A stretch of DNA of 64,000 nt from Phenylobacterium kunshanense (GTDB lineage: Bacteria > Pseudomonadota > Alphaproteobacteria > Caulobacterales > Caulobacteraceae). The translations under genes were made by a program, and so were the position numbers. Below are positions 26,805 to 34,808 of this stretch, piece by piece. The stretch is taken from the NCBI RefSeq assembly GCF_003254525.1, contig NZ_QFYS01000002.1:496001-560000 (forward strand). Reading direction: 5' to 3'. A model generated the notes under the pieces. It did no database searches. It was given only the letters and a program-made list of their open reading frames with translations, and had not been told where the DNA came from. Within the stretch, counting starts at the first letter, position 1. Each line of letters starts with the position of its first letter.

Positions 26805-27683
26805 ATGGCCAACGACGCCGCGAAACCGCCGCCCAATCACCCGGCCGACTATGCGCCGCCCAAGGTCTGGCAATGGAACAAGGAGAGCGGGGGGCGCTTC
26901 GCCAACATCAACCGGCCGATCGCGGGCCCGACCCACGACAAGGACCTGCCGGTCGGCAAGCATCCGTTCCAGCTCTACTCCCTGGGCACCCCCAATGGCG
27001 TGAAGGTGACCGTGATGTTCGAGGAGCTGCTGGCCCTCGGGCACAAGGGCGCGGAGTACGACGCCTGGCTCATCAACATCGGCCAGGGCGACCAGTTCTC
27101 GTCCGGCTTCGTGGATGTGAACCCCAATTCCAAGATCCCGGCGCTGATGGACCGCAGCGGCCCGACCCCGATCCGCATCTTCGAATCCGGCGCGATCCTC
27201 GTGCACCTGGCGGAGAAGTTCGGGGCCTTCCTGCCGACCGATCCGGCGAAGCGGGCCGAGGTGATGTCCTGGCTGTTCTGGCAGGTGGGCTCCGCGCCCT
27301 ACCTGGGCGGCGGCTTCGGCCACTTCTACGCCTACGCGCCGTTCAGGATCGAATACGCCATCGACCGCTTCGCCATGGAGGTGAAGCGCGAACTCGACGT
27401 GCTCGACCGCCGGCTGGCCGACAGCCGGTATCTGGGCGGCGAGGACTACAGCATCGCCGACATCGCCGTATGGCCCTGGTACGGCGCGCTCGCCAAGGGC
27501 CTGGTCTATGAGGCGGGCGAGTTCCTGTCGGTCCAGGACTACAAGCACGTCCAGCGCTGGACCGACGAGATCGCGGCGCGGCCGGCCGTGAAGCGCGGCC
27601 GCATCGTCAATCGGGTCCAGGGCGAGAAGACGCTCGCCGAGCGGCATGACGCGGCCGACATCGACAAGGCGCTGGCCGGCTAG
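26805..27683 (+). CDS. yghU: Glutathione-dependent disulfide-bond oxidoreductase (YghU-type GST)
   Basis: 292 residues from the ATG at 26805; an upstream ATG adds 26 residues with no family support. A glutathione transferase-fold enzyme of the Nu class, which reduces disulfides with two bound glutathiones. The N-terminal extension YAPPKVWQWNKESGGRFANINRP is typical. The thioredoxin-like domain contains NPNSKIPAL (cis-proline) and FESGAILVHLAEKFG, the glutathione-binding ESG. The helical domain has GGGFGHFYAYAPFRIEYAIDRF and YSIADIAVWPWYG. It stands alone and is convergent to a small conserved gene. Confidence 0.93.
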   Translation: MANDAAKPPPNHPADYAPPKVWQWNKESGGRFANINRPIAGPTHDKDLPVGKHPFQLYSLGTPNGVKVTVMFEELLALGHKGAEYDAWLINIGQGDQFSSGFVDVNPNSKIPALMDRSGPTPIRIFESGAILVHLAEKFGAFLPTDPAKRAEVMSWLFWQVGSAPYLGGGFGHFYAYAPFRIEYAIDRFAMEVKRELDVLDRRLADSRYLGGEDYSIADIAVWPWYGALAKGLVYEAGEFLSVQDYKHVQRWTDEIAARPAVKRGRIVNRVQGEKTLAERHDAADIDKALAG

Positions 27684-27696
27684 GCCGGCCCGCGGG

Positions 27697-27885
27697 TCAG
27701 GCTTCGGCTTCGATCCTGGCCTTGGCGCACAATTCACGGAGCTGGCGCAACAGTGTCGGCCCCGTGACTTGCTGACCGGAATAGCCCTCTGAATTCAGGC
27801 GCTTGCGGATCTCGTCGGTGCCATGACACTCGCCCGACCGGGCCAGTTCGAACGCGCGCTCGAGCGCGGTGAGACGGTTCTGCAT
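27697..27885 (-). CDS. Small conserved hypothetical protein, 62 residues
   Basis: 62 residues from an ATG at 27885. It opens [20 protein letters not shown] and continues with a short helical body ([29 protein letters not shown]). No signal peptide or membrane segment; slightly basic. Proteins of this size and opening are common in alphaproteobacteria but have no assigned role. The frame is full of regular codons with GC-rich third positions and lies in an otherwise empty 450-base gap, which supports it being real. It is divergent from cspA, 251 bases away. Confidence 0.65.
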   Translation of the reverse strand: MQNRLTALERAFELARSGECHGTDEIRKRLNSEGYSGQQVTGPTLLRQLRELCAKARIEAEA

Positions 27886-28136
27886 GCCTATTCAACGCGC
27901 GACGCCGCGCAAGGATGCGCCCGCCGCGAGACCCCTTTCGGATCGCATTCTGTCGCAGGCCTCTTGCTTTGGCGGCCCTGAAAGCCCACTCTATGGGCGT
28001 CAAATCCTCGTTTTGGTTTGCTGACGTTCTGCCGGTTTCAAGGATCCGTGGCGGAAATCTGCTCTTCGACCTCTCCGAAAATTTGATCGTCACGCCGATC
28101 GTCGGCGTGAGGCCTCATGTCCGGAAGGGGACTATC
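27886..28136 (+). promoter_or_regulatory. Upstream and leader region of cspA
   Basis: 251 bases without a gene. A perfect 9-bp inverted repeat with a 3-nt loop lies at 28090-28110, 26 bases before the start codon. A GGAAGGGG ribosome site follows at 28121-28128. A long structured leader is what cold-shock genes use to sense temperature. I could not fix the promoter. Confidence 0.5.
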
Positions 28137-28346
28137 ATGCAAACCGGAACCGTGAAGTGGTTCAACGCCCAAAAGGGCTTTGGCTTCATCCAGCCCAGCG
28201 AAGGCGGGGCCGACGTGTTCGTGCACATCAGCGCTGTCGAACGCGCGGGTCTGGGCACCCTCAACGAGGGCCAGACCATCGGCTTCGTCCTCGAGCAGGA
28301 CCGCCGCTCGGGCAAGATGTCGGCCGGCCAGCTGCAGGCGGTCTGA
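28137..28346 (+). CDS. cspA: Cold shock protein
   Basis: 69 residues from the ATG at 28137; the same frame is open further upstream but without family similarity. A single-stranded nucleic-acid chaperone with one OB-fold. RNP1 is KGFGFIQP and RNP2 is VFVHIS, both complete; the start [17 protein letters not shown] is canonical. A GC-rich terminator follows. The leader contains a stable hairpin. An IF-1-like gene lies 92 bases downstream, so the two translation/cold-adaptation factors are adjacent though separated by the terminator. Confidence 0.96.
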   Translation: MQTGTVKWFNAQKGFGFIQPSEGGADVFVHISAVERAGLGTLNEGQTIGFVLEQDRRSGKMSAGQLQAV

Positions 28347-28380
28347 TCCGCCGGCGGCCTCACGGCCGCCTTCAGATGCG

Positions 28381-28413
28381 ACGGGCCGGCGGAAGCCGGC
28401 CCGTTTGCGTTTC
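28381..28413 (+). terminator. Intrinsic terminator of cspA
   Basis: A 10-bp perfect stem (28381-28390 with 28395-28404) with a GGAA loop, followed by TTGCGTTT. It sits between cspA and the IF-1 paralogue. Confidence 0.75.
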
Positions 28414-28438
28414 CCGATGACGCCGTAGCGAGGACCTG

Positions 28439-28708
28439 ATGGCCAAAGAAGAACTCATCGAATTCGAAGGCGAGATCACCGAGCTGCTCCCCGAGGGCCG
28501 CTTCCGCGTTCGCCTGGAAAACGACCACGAAGTGCTGGCTTACACCGCCGGCAAGATGAAGAAGAACCGCATCCGCTCGATGGTCGGCGACAAGGTGACG
28601 GTCGAGATGACCCCCTACGACATGGATCGCGCCCGGATCATCTTCCGCCATCGCGACGCCGCGCCGCGCGTCGGCGGCGGACCGCCGCGCCGCCCGTTCC
28701 GCCGGTAG
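28439..28708 (+). CDS. infA: Translation initiation factor IF-1 family protein with Arg/Pro tail
   Basis: 89 residues against the usual 72. The OB-fold is complete ([59 protein letters not shown]). The block KMKKN resembles the IF-1 of beta- and gammaproteobacteria, while most alphaproteobacterial IF-1 read RMRKNRIR. The extra C-terminal 17 residues are Gly/Pro/Arg-rich ([12 protein letters not shown]). This suggests a second infA-like gene in addition to the essential one, which I would expect elsewhere. Position next to cspA hints at a cold or stress role. IF-1 fold certain; orthology with essential IF-1 uncertain. Confidence 0.85.
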   Translation: MAKEELIEFEGEITELLPEGRFRVRLENDHEVLAYTAGKMKKNRIRSMVGDKVTVEMTPYDMDRARIIFRHRDAAPRVGGGPPRRPFRR

Positions 28709-28737
28709 CGCGCCCTCGGGGCCGCTGCGAAGGCCGC

Positions 28738-29001
28738 TCAGCGGCCGTCGCCCGTTTCCGTCACGGGGAAGCCGAACGGCCCTGGCCCGTCGTCGGATTC
28801 TGCTGAGAAGCTGCGAGGCTCGACCATAGCCGCTGGCCGCGAGGGCCTGGGCGGGCGAGCCGGCGCGAGGGTGACGAGCGCGCCCTGAGCCAGACGGGCG
28901 GCGTCCGCCTCGGTTTCGGTCACGACAAGCGGTTCGTCTTCACAGACCACGGCCCACTTGCCGCCATAGGGTTCGACTTTGAATATGGCCTCGGGACGCA
29001 C
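28738..29001 (-). CDS. Small hypothetical protein, 87 residues
   Basis: 87 residues from a GTG at 29001. The first 45 residues look like a folded unit (IFKVEPYGGKWAVVCEDEPL, then TETEADAARLAQGALVTLA), the rest is Pro/Arg/Ser-rich and probably disordered. The KWAV-N-terminal block recalls DUF2188-like small proteins, but I do not claim the family. It is convergent to the IF-1 paralogue; a GGCCGCTG inverted repeat at 28720-28746 overlaps its end. No signal peptide or membrane helix. Confidence 0.55.
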   Translation of the reverse strand: MRPEAIFKVEPYGGKWAVVCEDEPLVVTETEADAARLAQGALVTLAPARPPRPSRPAAMVEPRSFSAESDDGPGPFGFPVTETGDGR

Positions 29002-29118
29002 GGCGATTGCTCCGCGCCGCTAAGGGCGCGCTGTTGTTGTTGCCCAGACCCGCCGCGGAAACCGGCAAGTCCGGCGGGAGTTCCAAGGGCCAAGCTGCGC
29101 GACGCGGCGTCACGCCAC

Positions 29119-29147
29119 TTGCTCCCGCCGCTCCGATCCTCCATATG
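29119..29147 (+). promoter_or_regulatory. Promoter of the SRP RNA gene
   Basis: TTGCTC at 29119-29124, a 17-base spacer and CATATG at 29142-29147, placing the start of transcription seven bases on at about 29155, exactly where the closing stem of the RNA begins. Confidence 0.55.
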
Positions 29148-29154
29148 CCGCCAC

Positions 29155-29248
29155 GGAGATCGGCGGCGGACGAACGCCCCGCCAACCTGGTCAGGGCCGG
29201 AAGGCAGCAGCCACAACGGGTCACGGCTCGGGTCGTTGTCCGGTCTCC
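29155..29248 (+). ncRNA. ffs: Signal recognition particle 4.5S RNA
   Basis: About 94 nt. The universally conserved tip is present around 29187-29214 (CTGGTCAGG, the GGAA tetraloop, GCAGCAGCCA), the binding site of Ffh. The 5' end GGAGATCGG pairs with the 3' end CCGGTCTCC (one G-U pair), closing the rod. With Ffh it directs nascent membrane proteins to the translocon. The order ffs, then dnaX about 0.9 kb downstream, is conserved in Caulobacterales. The region 29002-29154 before it holds its promoter and no gene. Confidence 0.93.
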
Positions 29249-29271
29249 ACCTTCCCCCACTGCATTCCGAC

Positions 29272-29306
29272 AGCAAAACGCCCCGGCCGTGGGGACCGGG
29301 GCGTCT
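29272..29306 (-). terminator. Terminator of the PEP-CTERM gene
   Basis: A 9-bp stem pairing 29278-29286 with 29296-29304. On the minus strand it is followed by GTTTTG. It lies 32 bases after the PEP-CTERM stop and 30 bases after the SRP RNA, and may stop both. Confidence 0.7.
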
Positions 29307-29337
29307 GCTCGACTGATCGCGGAACGCTGGTGAACGA

Positions 29338-29868
29338 TCAGGCGAACGCTGCGCGGCCGCGGGCGCGCCGAAGCACGGCGCCGGCGCCGCCGAAGCCCAG
29401 GATCATCAGCGCCCAGGCGCCGGGCTCGGGCACGGCGCCCGGGGCGGCGGGCATGAAGGTGATGACGCCGCTGTACGAGGCGTTGCCGCCACTGGCGCCC
29501 TTGAGGACCAGCTGCTGGCCTTCTCCCAGCGTCAGCTCGACGCCGTTCAGGAATCGGAATTCGTTCCAGCCCATCACGCCGGCCGAGAACTCGTCGCCGT
29601 TGAAGGCCACGCTGCTCCAGGTGATGTTCTGGGAGCCGCCGCTCATGGTCGAGGTGATGACGAAGTCGCCGCGCCCGGTCGGCAGGGCGAGATCGAACAC
29701 GTCGGTGAAGCTGGACCCGGTGATGCCGGTGTTGCCGAAGGTGATTGTGAACCCGCCGTCGGCGCCGGTCGGGCCGTAGTTGATGTAGGTCGCCGCCTGA
29801 GCGCCGGCCGCGGTCAGGGAGACGGCCGCGGCGAGGGCTGCCACGACAGGGGCTAGAACGCTTTTCAT
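29338..29868 (-). CDS. PEP-CTERM (PEPxxWA type) sorting-domain protein
   Basis: 176 residues from the ATG at 29868, which opens a signal peptide (KSVLAPVVAALAAAVSLTAAGAQA). The body is Gly/Thr/Ser-rich and beta-like (YINYGPTGADGGFTITFGNT). The C-terminus has the sorting signal VPEPGAWALMILGFGGAGAV followed by the basic cluster LRRARGRAAF. Such tails are cut by an exosortase and the proteins go to the surface or into exopolysaccharide matrix. No exosortase or EPS gene is in the window. The upstream 219 bases contain an AT-rich stretch (29930-29960) likely to hold its promoter. Function of the body unknown. Confidence 0.88.
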   Translation of the reverse strand: MKSVLAPVVAALAAAVSLTAAGAQAATYINYGPTGADGGFTITFGNTGITGSSFTDVFDLALPTGRGDFVITSTMSGGSQNITWSSVAFNGDEFSAGVMGWNEFRFLNGVELTLGEGQQLVLKGASGGNASYSGVITFMPAAPGAVPEPGAWALMILGFGGAGAVLRRARGRAAFA

Positions 29869-30087
29869 ACTGGGACTCCGGTTGCGCGAGCGCGGGCCCA
29901 CCCTTGGCGGGGCCCATGGCAAGAGTCCAGTAATAATAAAACTGATTAAAAATATTCATGGTGACGCTGGATCGCGCCGCCCGATTTCGCGCTGGAGGCG
30001 ACTGCGATCGGCGTCCCATGTCGCGGAATCGCGCGCGCGGCGCTGGCCCCCCTTTCCCGCGCCGGGCGCCTCCCGTTACATGGGCTC

Positions 30088-31896
30088 ATGGGCGACGACT
30101 TCGACCTCCACGATTCCGACCTGCCGCCCGAGCGGGACCCGAACACGGGCGACATGTTCGGCGGTCCGCCGCCGGCCCCGCCCCCGGAACAGTCGGCCGC
30201 CTACACGGTCATCGCGCGGAAATACCGGCCCCGGACGTTCGACGACCTCTATGGCCAGGAGGCCATGGTGCGGACGCTGCGCAACGCGTTCGCCTCGGGC
30301 CGCATCGCCCACGCCTTCATGCTCACCGGCGTCCGCGGGGTGGGCAAGACGACGACCGCGCGCCTGCTGGCGCGGGCGCTCAACTACGAGACCGACGAGA
30401 TCCACGCCCCGACCCTCGATTTCAAGGAAGAGGGGCTGCACTGCCGCGCCATCATCGAGGGGCGGCACATGGACGTGCTGGAGCTGGACGCCGCCAGCCG
30501 CACCGGGGTGAACGACATCCGCGAGCTGCTGGACGGTGTGCGCTACGCTCCCGTCGAGGCCCGCTACAAGGTCTACATCATCGACGAGGTCCACATGCTG
30601 TCGACGGGGGCGTTCAACGCGCTCCTGAAGACGCTGGAGGAGCCGCCGCCCCACGCCAAGTTCATCTTCGCCACCACCGAGATCCGCAAGGTGCCGGTGA
30701 CCATCCTCTCTCGGACCCAGCGGTTCGACCTGCGCCGCGTGGAGCCCGAGGTGCTGGTCAAGAACCTGGAGATGATCTGCGAGAACGAAGGCGCGCGCGT
30801 CGAGGCCGAGGGTCTGATGCTCATCGCCCGGGCTGCAGAAGGCTCGGTGCGCGATGGCCAGTCGATGCTGGACCAGGCCATCGTCCAGGCCGAGCCGGGC
30901 CAGACGGTCACCGCCGCGTCCATCCGCGACATGCTGGGCCTGGCCGACCGGGCGCAGACCATCGAGTTGTTCGAGCAGGTGATGCGCGGCGACGCCGGTG
31001 CGGCGATCCAGACGTTCCGCACGCTGTATGGCTACGGGGCCAACCCGGACCAGGTGGTGATGGACCTGCTGGACCACACCCACGGCGCCTCGGTGGCCAA
31101 GGCCATCGGCCCGGCGGCCCTGGTGATGCCGAAGGAGCAGGCGCTGCGGCTGGCGGCTGTGGGCGCGGCGGTCTCGGCCGGGGCGCTGTCGCGCATCTGG
31201 CAGCTCACGCTGAAGGCCTATGACGAGGTGCGGCGCGCGCCCGACGCGGCGGCGGCGGTGGACATGGCGCTGATCCGGCTGGCCTATGCCGCAGACCTGC
31301 CTGGCCCGGAGGAGGCGCTGAAGCGGCTTCAGTCGGGCGAGCCGCTCACGGGCGGGCCTGGCGGCGGTCCTTCTGGCGGCGGTGGCGGCGGCGGCGCCCA
31401 GGCCAGCGGCGGCGGCATGGTCTCGGCGGTCGCCCGCCAGCCGATGCCCGCGACGGCCGCGAGCCTCGAGCCCTCGGCCAACCTCAAGTCCTTCGCCGAC
31501 ATGCTGGCGCTGATCGATCGGCGGCGCGATATCCGGCTGAAGCTGGACGTGGAGCGCTTCATCCGGCCGATCAGCTTCCGGCCCGGCGCCATCGAGTACG
31601 AGCCCGCGCCCGGCGCGCCCTCAGACCTCGCCCAGCGGCTGGTGATGCGGCTCAAGGAGTGGACGGGCGAGCGCTGGCTGCTCTCGACCCAGGGCGGCGG
31701 CGGGGCCGAGAGCCTGTGGGAAAAGCAGAAGCGCGAGGAGCGGGAGGCGCGGGCCGAGATCGAGGCGCATCCGTTCGTGCAGTCCGTGATGGCCGCCTTC
31801 CCGGGCGCCGAGATCATCGGCATCCGCCAGGCCCTCCAGCCCGAGCCGACCGCCGCCGAAGCGCCCCCGCCCGAGGATGACGACGGCGACGAATAG
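30088..31896 (+). CDS. dnaX: DNA polymerase III subunit gamma/tau
   Basis: 602 residues. The ATPase of the clamp loader. Walker A is GVRGVGKTTTAR near residues 82-93, Walker B is IIDEVHML near 165, and sensor 1 lies in FATTEIRKVP. The zinc module is degenerate: only one Cys (LHCRAI) remains of the usual four. Domain III continues to about 400; then comes a striking Gly-rich linker at about 420-450 and the tau-specific C-terminal domain (ADMLALIDRRRDIRLKLDVERF onwards). No A-rich slippery run typical of E. coli frameshifting is visible. In Caulobacter the short forms come from partial ClpXP proteolysis, which the Gly-rich tract could allow here. It heads the dnaX-ybaB-recR group. Confidence 0.96.
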   Translation: MGDDFDLHDSDLPPERDPNTGDMFGGPPPAPPPEQSAAYTVIARKYRPRTFDDLYGQEAMVRTLRNAFASGRIAHAFMLTGVRGVGKTTTARLLARALNYETDEIHAPTLDFKEEGLHCRAIIEGRHMDVLELDAASRTGVNDIRELLDGVRYAPVEARYKVYIIDEVHMLSTGAFNALLKTLEEPPPHAKFIFATTEIRKVPVTILSRTQRFDLRRVEPEVLVKNLEMICENEGARVEAEGLMLIARAAEGSVRDGQSMLDQAIVQAEPGQTVTAASIRDMLGLADRAQTIELFEQVMRGDAGAAIQTFRTLYGYGANPDQVVMDLLDHTHGASVAKAIGPAALVMPKEQALRLAAVGAAVSAGALSRIWQLTLKAYDEVRRAPDAAAAVDMALIRLAYAADLPGPEEALKRLQSGEPLTGGPGGGPSGGGGGGGAQASGGGMVSAVARQPMPATAASLEPSANLKSFADMLALIDRRRDIRLKLDVERFIRPISFRPGAIEYEPAPGAPSDLAQRLVMRLKEWTGERWLLSTQGGGGAESLWEKQKREEREARAEIEAHPFVQSVMAAFPGAEIIGIRQALQPEPTAAEAPPPEDDDGDE

Positions 31897-31923
31897 GCGG
31901 CTCAGCTGCGGTGGATATGACCC

Positions 31924-32008
31924 GCGGAAGACGCAGAAGGGCGCCGAAGTGAGGGAGCGACGCTTGCCTCAGCCGCCTTCTGTGTTTTCTGCGTTGTCTG
32001 TGGTTCCT
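31924..32008. repeat. Imperfect inverted repeat, probable dispersed element
   Basis: The gap between dnaX and ybaB has a left arm near 31927-31940 (GACGCAGAAGG) whose inverse appears twice in the right part 31975-32008 (CCTTCTGTG, TTCTGCGTTGTCTGTGG). Sequences of the type CTTCTGTGTTTTCTGCG...TCTGTGGTT recur in many GC-rich genomes as small intergenic repeats. No gene is present here. Confidence 0.5.
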
Positions 32009-32043
32009 AGATTCAGCGCCTTTGGCGCGCAGGGAGTATCGGT

Positions 32044-32370
32044 ATGAAAGACCTCGGTTCGATCATGAAGCAGGCGCAGGCCATGCAGCAGCGCATGGCC
32101 GAGGCGCAGGAGAAGATCGCGGCGATCGAGGTCGAGGGCACGTCCGGCGGCGGCATGGTCAAGGTGAAGCTGAAGGGCACGGGCGAGCTGGCGCGCGTGG
32201 ACATCGACGAGAGCCTGATGGCGCCGGGCGAGGGCGAGGTGGTCTCGGACCTGATCGTGGCCGCGCATGCCGACGCCAAGCGCCGGCTGGACGAGCAGCA
32301 GGCGGCGGTGATGCGCGAGGCCGCCGGTCCGCTGGCGGGCATGAACATCCCGGGCATGCCGAAGTTCTGA
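32044..32370 (+). CDS. ybaB: YbaB/EbfC nucleoid-associated protein
   Basis: 108 residues. A small dimeric DNA-binding protein nearly always encoded between dnaX and recR. The N-terminal helix [22 protein letters not shown] and the core [25 protein letters not shown] are typical, and the tail ends [11 protein letters not shown]. Its exact function is unresolved; homologues bind DNA and have been linked to recombination and nucleoid compaction. Two bases separate its stop from the TTG start of recR. Confidence 0.95.
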   Translation: MKDLGSIMKQAQAMQQRMAEAQEKIAAIEVEGTSGGGMVKVKLKGTGELARVDIDESLMAPGEGEVVSDLIVAAHADAKRRLDEQQAAVMREAAGPLAGMNIPGMPKF

Positions 32371-32372
32371 CC

Positions 32373-32975
32373 TTGGCCGCCTCCGCCGGACCCGAGATCG
32401 AGCGCCTGATCGGCCTGCTCTCCAAGCTGCCGGGGCTGGGGCCCCGCTCGGCCCGGCGGGCGGCGCTGGCCCTGCTGAAGCGCCGCGAGCAACTCCTGCT
32501 GCCGCTGTCCGACGCGCTGTCGGAGGCGGCGGCGCGGGTGAAGACCTGCCAGGTCTGCGGCTCGCTCGACACCCAGGACCCCTGCGCCATCTGCGCCGAC
32601 CCGGCGCGGGACGGGACGCTGATCTGCGTGGTGGAGGAGGTGGGCGCGCTCTGGGCCATGGAGCGGGCCGGCGCCTTCCGTGGCCGCTACCACGTGCTGG
32701 GCGGCCTGCTCTCGGCGCTGGACGGCGTCGGCCCCGACGCGCTGCGTATCGGCCCGCTGGTGTCGCGCGCCGCCGAGGAGGGCGTGCGCGAGGTGATCCT
32801 CGCCCTGCCGGCGACGGTCGACGGGCAGACCACGGCCCACTACCTGGCCGACAGGCTCGCGGGCGCCGGCGTGTCTGTGACCATGCTGGCCCGCGGGGTG
32901 CCGGTGGGCGGTGAGCTGGACTGGCTGGACGACGGCACCATCGCCCAGGCCATGCGGGCCCGCCGGCCGGCATAG
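32373..32975 (+). CDS. recR: Recombination mediator protein RecR
   Basis: 200 residues from the TTG at 32373; longer readings run into ybaB. RecR acts with RecF and RecO to load RecA at gaps. In order: helix-hairpin-helix ([23 protein letters not shown]), C4 zinc finger ([16 protein letters not shown]), and a Toprim domain starting [20 protein letters not shown] and containing the acidic loop. All these match the family at the normal 200-residue length. Third gene of dnaX-ybaB-recR. Confidence 0.95.
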   Translation: MAASAGPEIERLIGLLSKLPGLGPRSARRAALALLKRREQLLLPLSDALSEAAARVKTCQVCGSLDTQDPCAICADPARDGTLICVVEEVGALWAMERAGAFRGRYHVLGGLLSALDGVGPDALRIGPLVSRAAEEGVREVILALPATVDGQTTAHYLADRLAGAGVSVTMLARGVPVGGELDWLDDGTIAQAMRARRPA

Positions 32976-33007
32976 CGCCGACTCGCCGGCTGCGGTAAGA
33001 ACGCAGC

Positions 33008-34219
33008 ATGAACGGCTTGCTCTTCCTCTCGATCGTCAGCGTGTTCGTGGCCGCCTGCGCCCTGATCTGGGCCGTGCGCGAGCGGGGACGCGCCGCGGCG
33101 GCGATGCTGCGGGCGAAGTTGATCGAGGAACAGCGCGACCTGGTGCAGGCCCAGCTCACCCAGTCGGCCGCCAGCGTGGCCGAGGAGATCCTACGCCGGA
33201 ACGAGGAGCAGGTCCGCAACCGCGAGCAACTGGCGCAGGCCCGCCTTGAAGCGCAGCTGAAGCCGGTCGCCGAGAGCCTGCAGAAGTTCCAGGAACAGGT
33301 GACCGCCGTCGAGAAGCAGCGGGCCGAGGAACAGGGCGGCCTCAAGGAGCAGATCGCCCAGATGCTGGCCGCCTCGGCCGCGACCCAGGACGAGGCCCGC
33401 AAGCTGTCGGCGGCCCTGCGGCGCGGCGCGGGCGTGCAGGGACGCTGGGGCGAGCAGACCCTGCGCAACGTGCTGGAGGCGGCGGGCCTCTCCAAGCGCT
33501 ACGACTTCGACGAGCAGACCTCGACTGACACCGAGGAGGGGCGGCGTCGGCCTGACGTGACCGTGCGGATGCCGGGCGGCGGGGTGTTCGTGATCGACGC
33601 CAAGTGCTCGCTGAACGCCTTCCTGGAGCTGCAGGACGCCGCTGACGACCTCGGCCGCGACGCCGCGGGCCTGCGCCACGTCCAGAGCGTTCGCGGCCAT
33701 ATCCAGGGCCTGTCGGCCAAGGCCTACTGGGACCAGTTCGACGCCTCGCCCGACTTCGTGGCGATGTTCGTGCCGCTGGATTCGGCCCTGGCGGCGGCGC
33801 TGGACCGCGCGCCCGACCTGATGAGCGAGGCGATGGACCGGCGCGTGGTGATCGTGACGCCCTCGACCCTCTTCGCACTCTGCAAGGCGGTGGCCTACGG
33901 CTGGCGGGTGGAGGACCAGGCGGCCAACGCCCGCAAGATCGCCGACCTGGGCCGGGAGCTCTACAAGCGCATCGCCGTGATGGGCGCGCACGCCGGCTCG
34001 GTGGGCAAGGCGCTGGAGGCGGCGGTCACTCGGTACAACCAGATGGTCGGCTCGCTGGAGACCCAGGTGCTGACCCAGGCGCGCCGCTTCGAGGACCTGA
34101 AGGTCGACCACGAGGGCAAGGACATCGCCGAGCTGTCGCCGGTCGAGGTCGCGGTTCGACCGCTGGCCAAGCTGACGAGCGACGAACAGCCGACGGTGCG
34201 GCTGGCCGCCGAGAGCTGA
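33008..34219 (+). CDS. rmuC: RmuC family protein
   Basis: 403 residues. One N-terminal membrane segment ([20 protein letters not shown]), a long coiled coil to about 140 ([20 protein letters not shown]), then the RmuC domain with a PD-(D/E)XK nuclease-like core ([26 protein letters not shown]). RmuC limits certain DNA rearrangements in E. coli and later work links it to anti-plasmid or DNA-protection roles. The core Asp and D-A-K residues are present. It follows recR by 32 bases. Confidence 0.9.
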   Translation: MNGLLFLSIVSVFVAACALIWAVRERGRAAAAMLRAKLIEEQRDLVQAQLTQSAASVAEEILRRNEEQVRNREQLAQARLEAQLKPVAESLQKFQEQVTAVEKQRAEEQGGLKEQIAQMLAASAATQDEARKLSAALRRGAGVQGRWGEQTLRNVLEAAGLSKRYDFDEQTSTDTEEGRRRPDVTVRMPGGGVFVIDAKCSLNAFLELQDAADDLGRDAAGLRHVQSVRGHIQGLSAKAYWDQFDASPDFVAMFVPLDSALAAALDRAPDLMSEAMDRRVVIVTPSTLFALCKAVAYGWRVEDQAANARKIADLGRELYKRIAVMGAHAGSVGKALEAAVTRYNQMVGSLETQVLTQARRFEDLKVDHEGKDIAELSPVEVAVRPLAKLTSDEQPTVRLAAES

Positions 34220-34295
34220 GGCGCGCCGGCGGCCTGGGGTCGCGGGGCGGTTGTCCTACCTTGACGCTCAGGAATGGGCCACTTACCTCGGCGCC

Positions 34296-34805
34296 ATGGC
34301 GCTCCGCGAGATTATCACCGTCCCCAACCCGCTGCTGAAGCAGGTGTCCCAGCCCGTGGCGGCCGTCGACGACGACCTGCGCGCGCTGATGGATGACATG
34401 CTGGAGACGATGTACGACGCGCCGGGCATCGGCCTGGCAGCGATCCAGATCGGCGTGCCCAAGCGCGTCATCGTCATGGACCTCTCCCGCGAGGGCGAGG
34501 AGAAGCAGCCCCGCTACTACGTGAACCCGGAGATCCTCTGGGCTTCGGACGAAACGGCGCCCTACGAGGAGGGCTGCCTGTCAGTGCCGGAATACTTCGA
34601 CGAGGTGGAGCGGCCGGCGCGCGTGAAGCTGCGCTACCTCAACTACCAGGGCGAACAGGTCGAGGAAGACGCCGACGGCCTCTTCGCCGTCTGCATCCAG
34701 CACGAGATGGATCACCTCGACGGCATCCTCTTCATCGACCACCTGTCGCGGCTGAAGCGCGAGCAGGCGGTGAAGAAGGTCAAGAAGCTCACGCGGGCCG
34801 CGTAG
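34296..34805 (+). CDS. def: Peptide deformylase
   Basis: 169 residues from the ATG at 34296 ([18 protein letters not shown]); a TTG 15 codons upstream has no family support. Removes the formyl group from nascent N-terminal methionine. All three motifs are present: [18 protein letters not shown] with the metal cysteine, and QHEMDHLDG with two metal histidines and the catalytic Glu. Functionally linked to fmt, which lies 0.4 kb downstream but is separated by a minus-strand lipoprotein gene, so the usual def-fmt operon is interrupted. Confidence 0.96.
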   Translation: MALREIITVPNPLLKQVSQPVAAVDDDLRALMDDMLETMYDAPGIGLAAIQIGVPKRVIVMDLSREGEEKQPRYYVNPEILWASDETAPYEEGCLSVPEYFDEVERPARVKLRYLNYQGEQVEEDADGLFAVCIQHEMDHLDGILFIDHLSRLKREQAVKKVKKLTRAA

Positions 34806-34808
34806 GCC

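Noticed and set aside
29880-29930. Sigma-54 promoter near the PEP-CTERM gene
   Set aside because: A TGGC...GGCA pair exists, but the spacing is off by one, the -12 lacks TTGC, and it points toward dnaX.
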